A stretch of DNA of 13,471 bases, taken from positions 319,702 to 333,172 of the forward strand of contig MU069865.1 of the NCBI GenBank assembly GCA_002284615.2. Reading direction: 5' to 3'. Position numbers and translations under genes: made by a program. Under the pieces are notes generated by a model. That model was given only the letters and a program-made list of their open reading frames with translations, made no database searches and was not told the origin of the DNA. Below are positions 6,749 through 13,075 of this stretch, piece after piece (the stretch's first letter is position 1; the number at the start of each line of letters is the position of its first letter). Source of the stretch: Dunaliella salina (lineage: Eukaryota; Chlorophyta; Chlorophyceae; Chlamydomonadales; Dunaliellaceae).

Positions 6749-7554
6749 ATGGCAAACAAGGTGAAGGGAGGTGCCAGCGGCAACAAGTTCCGCATGGCCC
6801 TCGGTCTGCCCACGGCCGCGGTCATGAACTGCGCGGACAACACGGGTGCCAAGAATCTGTACGTCATTTCCGTGTGCAACTGGGGAGCTCGCCTGAACAG
6901 GCTGCCCGCCGCAGCAGCAGGCGACATGATCATGGCCAGCGTAAAGAAGGGAAAGCCTGACCTGCGCAAGAAGGGTGGGTGTTGTGCAGAGGCAATGCAT
7001 GATTGGGTAATTGAGGGAGGGAGCAAGTGCCGCCAGGGCATGGGAGAGGAGCACAACAGCAACAACTCAGGACTGTTTCCAGCAGCATGCAAAGCAAGCC
7101 TCCTCCACAAAGGTGCTGTGCTGTCCTGCCTTCATTTACACACAAACAATCAACCAGCATTTCCATGCTCCTGCCCTCAGTGACCCCTGCCGTGGTCATC
7201 CGCCAGCGCAAGCCCTGGAGGAGAAAGGAGGGCACCTACATCTACTTTGAGGACAACGCCGGTGTCATCGTGAACCCCAAGGGCGAGATGAAGGGTGCGT
7301 CCTGGCGCGTCAGATGTATTGGATGGAGAGCACGGGCGGTTCAGAATGCAGGGAGGGAGTGGATGGTGCAGGAGTGCGTGCAAGCTGGGGGAACGCAGAA
7401 AAACAGGCTTTGAATACGCCCCTCGCTCTTCCCCAAGACCCTAACCCACCATTCCTTCCCAATATGCGTAGGCTCCGCCATCACCGGCCCCGTGGCCAAA
7501 GAGTGCGCCGACTTGTGGCCCCGTATTGCCAGTGCAGCCAACTCCATCGTATAA
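6749..7554 (+). CDS. RPL23: Cytosolic 60S ribosomal protein uL14 (RPL23), exons 6749-6974, 7181-7294, 7472-7554
   Basis: Joining the three exons gives 423 nt, 140 residues plus TAA, the usual eukaryotic uL14 length. The protein binds 23S/28S-type rRNA on the interface side of the large subunit near the factor-binding region and contacts the small subunit. Recognisable blocks: SGNKFRM and LGLP (10-21), [16 protein letters not shown] (27-42), RLNRLPAA (48-55), [11 protein letters not shown] (65-75), [14 protein letters not shown] (78-91), [18 protein letters not shown] (97-114) and [20 protein letters not shown] (115-134). Both introns are phase 1 GT-AG and split Val76 and Gly114. The ATG at 6749 was chosen because MANKVKGG aligns with the family N-terminus. 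Oddities: Cys43-Asn44 stand where the family normally has Lys-Gly, Glu92 stands where Asp is usual before Gly93, and the N-terminus MANKVKGG differs from the common MSKRGRGG. The wording RQRKPWRRK suggests green plants or algae. The gene is intact and flanked by repeats on both sides. Confidence 0.97.
6975..7180 (+). other. RPL23 intron 1 (206 bp, phase 1)
   Basis: Donor G|GTGGGTG at 6975 and acceptor CTGCCCTCAG ending at 7180. The boundaries are fixed by restoring [12 protein letters not shown] across the junction. The intron has no stop in the frame entered from exon 1. A retained intron would be read through and terminate at the TGA formed by the first exon 2 bases (7181-7183). Confidence 0.95.
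7295..7471 (+). other. RPL23 intron 2 (177 bp, phase 1)
   Basis: Donor G|GTGCGTCC at 7295 and acceptor ATATGCGTAG ending at 7471. The boundaries are fixed by restoring KGEMKGSAITGP. A CCCTAACCC branch-point-like sequence lies near 7439-7447 with a pyrimidine-rich tract after it. Length is divisible by three, but retention meets an in-frame stop at 7411-7413. Confidence 0.95.
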
Positions 7555-7561
7555 GAGCAAA

Positions 7562-8431
7562 CTGCAGGCAAGTGGTGTGCTGCCTGCATGCACCGTCCAT
7601 TCCAGGTGGTAGGTGGCAGTCTCAAGGCACAGCTCTGTGCATGACTGTTTGCGTTGTTCCATGCAAACTGCCAAGATGGGCACGGCTTGCATGCAGGGTG
7701 CCTCTTGCAACAAGGGGCAAGAGGCAGCGTCACACGCTGACCCATGAGCATGCACTGTTAGCAGGGTATACTGCAGTGGACGTGATGAGGGAAATGCGAG
7801 CAACTGCTTGCATTAGAAAGGGCAGGATTGAGCATGCTCTCAGCATACGGAGTGCAGCAGGAAGGAACTTGCACGCAAGCCACGGTTAGGCAGGTCGCTT
7901 TGGACTGCAGTGGCAACCAGTGCCATTGTTGGTTTGAGACAGGATGAGGCATGCTCATTCAGGCCTGCTCAGGCCAGAATGCTTGCAACGTGCTTGAGAA
8001 TGCTGCAGGCAAGTGGAGTGTGCTGCCTGCATGCATTATCCATTCCAAAACTTGCTCAGATTGATGAAGAGACAGCTCTGTGCTTGACTGCTTGCACTGA
8101 AGGGCATGGCTTGCATGGAGGGGGCTTCTTGCGACAAGGGGCAAGAGGCAGCATCAAACACTGACCCATGAGCATGCACAATTAGCTAGAGAACACGGCA
8201 GCGGAGAGGATAAGGAAGATGCAAGCTGCTGCTTGCATTGATAAGGGCAAGGATGAGCATGGCTCTCAGCTTGCTGTGGGGTGCAGCAGCAGGCAACTTG
8301 CATGCCACGGGGTGCAGGCAGGTCGTCACCAATTGACTCTCGCAGTGCCATTTCTGATCGGAGATTGCTCGAGACATGCTCATTCAGGCTTGCATGAACC
8401 AGGATGCCTGCACTTCGCTTGAACATGGTCA
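7562..8431 (+). repeat. ~441-bp tandem duplication directly downstream of RPL23
   Basis: Unit 1 spans about 7562-8002 and unit 2 about 8003-8431. CTGCAGGCAAGTGG starts at 7562 and 8003. Other paired blocks are GTGCTGCCTGCATGCA, ACAGCTCTGTGC, GGCTTGCATG, ACAAGGGGCAAGAGGCAGC, CTGACCCATGAGCATGCAC, CTGCTTGCATT, GAGCATG-CTCTCAGC, GTGCAGCAGG and ACATGCTCATTCAGGC. Divergence is considerable (roughly a quarter of positions by eye), so it is not recent. Unit 1 begins eight bases after the RPL23 stop, so the RPL23 3' UTR and poly(A) site probably lie in it. The Cys/His-rich frames on the minus strand reflect TGC/GCA-rich words. They are not preserved between units as a gene. Confidence 0.85.
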
Positions 8432-9811
8432 CATGAGTGAGGGAGCTTGCTTATTAATTTGGCTGGTGCTGAAGAACTTTTTGCATCAATTCAACAACTT
8501 ATCCAATTAGGAACCAAAAAGAAGAGGTGTTATTTGCCCCCTTTTGCAGGTGCACTTGTGCAACTGAGTGACTTTGCTCACTGGAAGGGACGCAGCTTGG
8601 GGGGAGCAAGGCAGTTTGTGCATGGTGGCAGCAACGTAAGCCTGTTGGCAGCAGCAGCAGGAGCAGTGACAGCAGCAGCTGCAAACAGTGGAGTGGGGAA
8701 GGAGCATGAGGGACAGGGGTGGATCAGAGGATAGATTTGGTGTTGGCCATGAAACATTATTTGATACTGAACAGACATCATGATTGAATGTAACGCTGGC
8801 ACCTGTGGCTGCTGAGACTGACTTGACAGGTATGGTCCTGCAAGGATTGTATTTGCCATGCCTCATAATCCTAGTTGTCCGGTTTCTGGCACCTCTTAAA
8901 AATCATGAGCAGGTATGGATATGGCCGCTCCTCTGAGATTTAAAGACATCCACGCAATGCACATGCAAAAACGTGCTAAGGAATGTCAGCCAAGCAAGTA
9001 AAATGAACTTATCAAAGGTTGCTCTGTCACAGCACAGGCATATTTTACCTCATGACTGTAAGCATGATGTTGCAGGTGCTCCTGCGCTTGTGTGCGAAGG
9101 CTGAATACCTTTCACGACACTAGTTTGCTGCTTAGAGCATCCGGGATCCGAAATTTTTGTGTGCAAGCATGTGTGTGAGTTCAACTTGAAGCATGGCAAA
9201 CCCACAGTGTGTTCCTGTGCTTACCATTCACCAGCATTTGTACATGCTCGCTTGCAAGCGTTCAAGTGCTTACCGTTGGTGCAAGGAAGCCTGTCAGGGT
9301 TCAATGCTGCTGAGTGCTGCAGGAATTGCTTTGAACTGCCCAGTGGCACGTTCCAGCTGCCTTGTGACCTTTAGCACCAGGTCCTCATGAGGACGCCCTC
9401 ATGGCGTATTGTGGCGCTGTGTAGGAAGGGGAGGGAATGGTTGCATTCCTGCACTTTCTTCCTCATGAGAGTAAGCAAAGTCCTACCAAGATAGTGCCTG
9501 CAACTCAGCCTGTCCATCTGGTTGGCATTCTGTGGATATTTGAATCATGAGGCCGGTCTCACTGCATTGCACGGAAGCCAAGCAGGTGAATGAGCTCCTT
9601 CCTCCATTCACATCCCCATGTTGGTATCTCTTGTGTGGCCCTTGTGCATGCTGGCTCATATTCATAGGATTGCATATTCATGACCATCTAGGGTACGGGA
9701 TTTGGGTGTCGAATTTTTAATCCAATATTTACATTATAAGTAAGTTACATGCTATATCCGCCTTGAATTACATTATAGAAAAAAAAAAAGTCAGAGCACT
9801 CATACACTACC
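8432..9811. other. Gene-poor stretch, no supported gene
   Basis: No coding family, RNA gene or repeat shared with the rest of the window is recognised. A short (AGC)n-type run occurs at 8647-8691 and keeps several frames open (93-119 codon minus frames), which are rejected. An 11-A run is at 9779-9789. Confidence 0.55.
8647..8691 (+). repeat. Imperfect AGC/CAG simple repeat
   Basis: GGCAGCAGCAGCAGG, then GACAGCAGCAGCTGC: two short CAG runs interrupted by GAGCAGTGA. Confidence 0.85.
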
Positions 9812-9852
9812 CATCCACAATTAATTCATCCACAATTCATCCACAATTAATT
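9812..9852 (+). repeat. Short tandem repeat CATCCACAATT(AATT)
   Basis: Three adjacent units: CATCCACAATTAATT (9812-9826), CATCCACAATT (9827-9837) and CATCCACAATTAATT (9838-9852). It follows the 11-A run at 9779-9789. Confidence 0.9.
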
Positions 9853-10343
9853 CATCGGCCATTTAGGACATTTGGGACGGAGGCCTCGTTATTTATTCTA
9901 TTGCAAGATAATGGCATCAGAATGACGCTGCATGGTTGGAGTGGAGCTTTGCACACCCTGGCTCAGCAGGACCAGGGTGCAGCAGCTCAAGTACCGTAGC
10001 GACGCTGGGGGTTATGCAATTAATTATATGATTATTGAGGGTCCTCACAATGTAAATCGTCTAGGAATTTTTTCAAGGCCTCATAAAAGGTGCAGGTTAT
10101 ATCACGCAAATTACAGAGCCCCAAAATGCAGCCTCATGCTGTGAAGGGGCAGAGAACCTGGTACCTCCCCTCAAGGTTCACCTAGTCCCCATCAAGCTTC
10201 CAGGCAATGGAGAAGAGCATCTGCATCTCTGTGGAAGGGGATGAGTGGAGAGACGAAGAGCAAGTGCATGAGAAGTGAGAACGCAGAAGTTTGCAAATTT
10301 CAAGGACGTCCTCGTGAAACCTTGAAGCTCATAGATAAATTAA
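9853..10343. other. No supported gene
   Basis: No family is recognised. The frames at 9763-9999 and 9932-10144 carry no motif. The only structural note is TACCGTAGCGACGCT at 9992-10006, which has an inverted near-match at 11057-11071. Confidence 0.5.
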
Positions 10344-11001
10344 CAGAGGTGGGCAACGAGCCCAAATCGCTGAAAATGTTCTTTCCCACCATTATTTTCC
10401 AAATCTGACCATGACAACCATTATAATACCAATAAAAATTATGTTCACCAAAAAATGAAGAAAACCGGAGGACCCCAGATCACTCTCCTGGCCTCAGATC
10501 ACCCTAAAATGGCCCACAGCTCCACCCTGGGACCATTTTTCACCCCCAAACTATTTTTTTGATAACCCTTATATGATATGCTAACATCCTGCACATTCAA
10601 AAGTGGGAATGAAGGAGGTCAAAAATTGACCTTTTTGGCACCCCTAGTGCTGGATTTTTTCTAAGGGAAATGGCTGAAATTCAGTATCTGACTAACCACT
10701 GGGTCTTTTCACTCCATTTTTTTGCATTGGTATTTTTTTATTACAAGGACTCCAAATCACTAAAAATCACTCATTTTGGTGCTCTGGCTGGTCAGATATG
10801 GTGGGTGCTTGCTCAAAAGCTGGGGTTCACGTTCTGGTAAATAGCAGAAGTGGCCGTACTTGGCAGTTTTCAAACTCAGTAGCTATGGAAACTGTAACGA
10901 GTACATTTTGGTCCTAGATACAAAAACTGCCAAGTACGGCCACCGTGCTAAAGGAACATTTCAAATTGACCCCTGTTTGGGGCCCTCGTCGCCCACCTCT
11001 G
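10344..11001. mobile_element. Non-autonomous TIR DNA transposon, copy 2 (complete, uninterrupted)
   Basis: The left end is CAGAGGTGGGCAACGAGCCC and the right end read on the minus strand is CAGAGGTGGGCGACGAGGGC. The inverted similarity continues inward (TGAAAATGTTCTTT against TGAAATGTTCCTTTAG), giving imperfect TIRs of about 55 bp. A perfect 9-bp direct repeat ATAAATTAA abuts both ends (10335-10343 and 11002-11010), consistent with target-site duplication at insertion. At 658 bp with no transposase frame it is a MITE-type element. The CAGAG terminus resembles hAT (8-bp duplication) while the 9-bp duplication resembles Mutator-like elements, so the superfamily is left open. It is about 80% identical by eye to the body of copy 1. 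Confidence 0.9.
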
Positions 11002-11204
11002 ATAAATTAATGAAGTTATTTTAGCACCTCGTAATAAACCAGTGTCTTGATACATAAGCGTCGCTACGATAGTGATCCTGGACCTGCCTGGTTTTGCCTC
11101 TAGATTCGATTAGATTCTGTGTTTTGGCAGTGGTACACACATTTTTGGTATCACAAATTCCAATCCTCCTGTTACATTTCTACCTCATTCCCCTTAGCAG
11201 CTGA

Positions 11205-11290
11205 ACTAGTTGGGATTTGATCTCCAGCCAGCTGGTTTGCTCGGCCTGCTCATCTGTACCAGCCGCAGAGAATTTTCCATGAGATCAGGA
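11205..11290 (-). pseudogene. Possible additional LINE-A 3'-end scrap
   Basis: On the minus strand the block around CAGGCCGAGCAAACCAGCTGG and AGATCAAATCCCAACTAG resembles the end of the adjacent LINE-A copy (CAGGCCGAGCAGCCAAACAA, then AGGTCAAGCCCAATTG). This suggests that a second, more decayed 3' end lies immediately downstream of the first on the same strand. Confidence 0.3.
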
Positions 11291-11330
11291 GGGTAGCAAA
11301 TCATAACTCTTTTGACGTCATGTCCAAGGG

Positions 11331-11733
11331 TTACAATTGGGCTTGACCTTCCGCCGGGTTGTTTGGCTGCTCGGCCTGATGAATTGTTCTGTCCACAAAA
11401 TAAATATCCATGAAATTAGAAATAAAATGATAAGTCTCATTAGTTTGGTCCTGTAAGAATTGAAAGACATCCTCAGAACTAGCCTGAGTGAAGTAAAAAG
11501 CGCCTGTCTCGTTTTGAAGAACTCTTTTCACACACACACAAAGGATCACAGCATGTTTTTCATCTTGAAGTCTCCTAGGTCACATTTATCACAAACTGAA
11601 GTGTGCTCCTGCCAAAGTGATGTTTCAACTCTTAGGGTGTGAGCATGCAATCAAAAGCGCGCGATGTTTCTCAGCATATGCTTGCCTAAAGCAAGATGCA
11701 AACACCAAGGGACAGAAATGTCCAAAACTTAAA
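11331..11733 (-). pseudogene. Old LINE-A copy, minus strand (non-LTR reverse transcriptase C-terminus)
   Basis: The minus strand reads, with breaks, LGKHMLRNIARF, stop, LHAHTLRVETSLWQ, VCDKCDLGDF, a frameshift, DEKHAVILC, then a deletion, NETGAFYF and ETYHFISNFMD, ending AEGQAQL with a stop. Each block matches in order the younger plus copy (LGRHMQRNIACF, LHAHKLRVETSHW, QCDLC, DEKHVIFLC, NDTGSFFF, QTYRFISELVD, AEGYVPL). CGA-to-TGA changes, a frameshift and a deletion of the region after the zinc motif mark it as an old pseudogene. Its own upstream half is missing. Confidence 0.7.
11588..11732 (+). repeat. 145-bp tandem duplication, unit 1 (within the old LINE-A copy)
   Basis: ATCACAAACTGAAGTGTGCT starts at 11588 and again at 11733. 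Unit 2 continues to 11788, is interrupted by the plus-strand LINE insertion, and resumes at 12546-12647. The second halves (11630-11732 and 12545-12647) differ at a single position over about 100 bp (TTTCTCAGC against TTTTTCAGC), so the duplication is recent. Confidence 0.85.
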
Positions 11734-11788
11734 TCACAAACTGAAGTGTGCTCCTGCCAAAGTGATGTCTCAACTCTTAGGGTGTGAG
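11733..11788 (+). repeat. 145-bp tandem duplication, unit 2, first part
   Basis: Corresponds to 11588-11643 and ends with CTTAGGGTGTGAG, the left copy of the target duplication of the LINE insertion. Confidence 0.85.
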
Positions 11789-11869
11789 AGTGTGAGTAGT
11801 AACTCTAGAGTGTGAGTAGTAACTCTAGAGTGTAAGTAGTAACTCTAGAGTGCATGAGTAGTAACTCTA
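11789..11869 (+). repeat. 20-bp minisatellite, four units, at the 5' end of the LINE insertion
   Basis: Units AGTGTGAGTAGTAACTCTAG at 11789 and 11809, AGTGTAAGTAGTAACTCTAG at 11829, and a 21-bp AGTGCATGAGTAGTAACTCTA at 11849. The first ATG of the following ORF (11854) lies inside the last unit and results from its GTG-to-CATG change. Confidence 0.9.
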
Positions 11870-12543
11870 AAAAGTGCTGGACATCAGAGTTTATATCTGC
11901 TTTTCAGGGATTTGATAGGCGCAACTACTTCACACATTGCGTGTATGCAGGCCAGCCCATTAGGATAAATGATTTTGTGGTTGATTTACGGAAAAGGCAT
12001 AGGAGCGTGTGGCCATCTGAGGATCATGCTGAACATGGTGCTCATTTAAACAAGTTAGCCAAGTACCATAACTGGGTAGCGCTTCTCTTCCGGCATAATT
12101 CTGCTCTTGGTAAAACACTCCATACTCCTAGGTATCTGCATTCAGATTTGGGTAGGCATATGCAGAGGAACATTGCTTGCTTCCGATTGCACGCCCATAA
12201 ACTCCGAGTTGAAACTTCTCATTGGCATGGACATGCACCGCAATGTGATTTATGTGTTTCAGAACAATGGCAGGATGAAAAGCACGTCATCTTTCTTTGT
12301 CCTTGCAACTTCCTGTGTTGTCTTAGAAGAAAGTATGCACATATTTTTAGTGCCTTTCCTGCTCACAGAGTAGTGTCAAATGATACGGGATCTTTCTTTT
12401 TTTCTGATGCTTGCTCTTTGGATGTAGCTCGTTTCTTTCAAAACCAAGATACTCAGACTTATCGCTTCATCTCTGAGCTTGTGGATTTCTTTCACCACAC
12501 CGAGCAGCCAAACTTCCTGGCTGAAGGTTATGTTCCCTTGTAA
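11854..12543 (+). CDS. Truncated LINE-A ORF: C-terminal part of a non-LTR retrotransposon reverse transcriptase polyprotein
   Basis: 229 codons remain intact. Residues about 84-125 hold LGKTLHTPRYLHSDLGRH and RNIACFRLHAHKLRVETSHW, the segment that usually precedes the C-terminal zinc motif. C131-x2-C134-x9-H144-x4-C149 (CDLC to EKHVIFLC) is that motif, seen in the tails of L1-like algal and plant LINE polyproteins. A domain of about 80 residues follows (NDTGSFFF, VARFF, YRFISELVDFF) and ends AEGYVPL. The catalytic reverse transcriptase and endonuclease domains are absent, so it cannot be autonomous. The ATG lies in a minisatellite unit and is probably not a native start; the frame is best read as a 5'-truncated remnant. 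The copy at 13076-13471 is about 95% identical. Confidence 0.75.
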   Translation: MSSNSKKCWTSEFISAFQGFDRRNYFTHCVYAGQPIRINDFVVDLRKRHRSVWPSEDHAEHGAHLNKLAKYHNWVALLFRHNSALGKTLHTPRYLHSDLGRHMQRNIACFRLHAHKLRVETSHWHGHAPQCDLCVSEQWQDEKHVIFLCPCNFLCCLRRKYAHIFSAFPAHRVVSNDTGSFFFSDACSLDVARFFQNQDTQTYRFISELVDFFHHTEQPNFLAEGYVPL

Positions 12544-12545
12544 AC

Positions 12546-12647
12546 CTTAGGGTGTGAGCATGCAATCAAAAGCGCGCGATGTTTTTCAGCATATGCTTGC
12601 CTAAAGCAAGATGCAAACACCAAGGGACAGAAATGTCCAAAACTTAT
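12546..12647 (+). repeat. 145-bp tandem duplication, unit 2, second part (minus-strand LINE-A sequence)
   Basis: Resumes unit 2 after the insertion, beginning with the right copy of CTTAGGGTGTGAG. Read on the minus strand it again encodes LGKHMLKNIARF, stop, LHAHTL, so this is old LINE-A coding sequence and not a 3' UTR of the plus insertion. A run of A (12648-12659) follows. Confidence 0.8.
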
Positions 12648-12720
12648 AAAAAAAAAAAACTATATTCGGGATCCTTACATTGTGAGCGACTGGCATATAC
12701 ATGGGATGTTTTCTGGGGCC
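12647..12720 (+). repeat. Repeat F, copy 2
   Basis: Aligns with 5316-5390. It begins with a 12-A run, then CTATATTCGGGATCC, and reads YIRDPYIVSDWHIHGM in one plus frame. It precedes the family E block in the same frame after two stops, so F and E may belong to one element. Confidence 0.5.
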
Positions 12721-13060
12721 AACACTGATACGTTTGAAACCAAATTCTCAGGCTTCTCTTTTTGCTCATGGTGATGAATTCATCTACCACCTTGTCATGC
12801 ACAAGGGTTACAAGGGTTACAAGGAGTTGGCCTACAGCCCGAGAATCTTGTCATGCACGCCCTGTCTTCAATTGCTAGCACGTCTACCCCAACTGTTGCC
12901 TTCATGCTCCTCCCCAGCCAGATGGGATGGACCAAGAAAGGACACATGTGCTGGTTCACATGTTACCCAGACCATGCTACAATCCTTGCTAAGTATCCTT
13001 CAGAAAGTTTACAATCCAATGACCCCAAACCTACCTCCTTCCTGTCGCTCCTCTTGAAAA
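12721..13060 (+). pseudogene. Family E coding fragment, plus-strand copy (unidentified repeated protein)
   Basis: 12871-13019 aligns with the minus-strand segment 3920-4054 and reads MGWTKKGHMCWFTCYPDHAT then ILAKYPSESL. Upstream another frame reads AHGDEFIYHLVMHKGYKGYK and ELAYSPRILS, which also looks coding. The frame changes between the two, and in-frame stops occur near 12769, so the fragment is broken. A 9-bp in-frame duplication (ACAAGGGTT repeated, 12803-12822) doubles a KGY tripeptide. No known family is recognised; a transposable-element origin is inferred from recurrence. Confidence 0.4.
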
Positions 13061-13075
13061 GAAAGGGTTTACAAG

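Larger units (their letters stand above)
11789..12545 (+). mobile_element. Young 5'-truncated LINE-A insertion, flanked by a 13-bp target duplication
   Basis: CTTAGGGTGTGAG occurs at 11776-11788 and 12546-12558. Removing the 757 bp between them restores the second unit of the 145-bp tandem repeat, so the pre-insertion sequence can be deduced. The insert starts with four 20-bp minisatellite units and ends just after the stop codon of the ORF (TTGTAAAC), with no 3' UTR and no poly(A). 5' truncation and a variable-length duplication of this size are typical of target-primed reverse transcription by LINEs. Confidence 0.85.

Noticed and set aside
6680..7110. Minus-strand frames of 124 and 134 codons opposite RPL23 exon 1
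   Set aside because: Shadows of the GC-rich RPL23 coding strand; the sense strand carries clear uL14 homology.
6749..7183. Single 144-codon frame beginning at the RPL23 ATG
   Set aside because: After residue 75 it leaves the uL14 sequence at a GT donor and reads intron 1; homology resumes in another frame at 7181. The spliced model restores the full family length.
7314..7889. 191-codon plus frame overlapping RPL23 intron 2 and exon 3
   Set aside because: Reads RPL23 exon 3 out of frame and continues into the 441-bp repeat; unit 2 does not preserve it.
8507..8866. 93-119 codon minus frames rich in Cys/Ala
   Set aside because: They depend on the AGC/CAG simple repeat at 8647-8691 and have no other signal of coding.
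11630..12647. LTR-like pair of 103-bp direct repeats around the plus-strand ORF
   Set aside because: Both copies encode, on the minus strand, part of the old LINE-A copy, and they belong to a 145-bp tandem duplication interrupted by the insertion. There is no LTR terminal TG/CA, no primer-binding site and no gag/integrase.
12648..12659. Run of 12 A as the poly(A) tail of the plus LINE-A insertion
   Set aside because: The right target duplication starts at 12546, more than 100 bp before the run, so the A-run lies outside the insertion.
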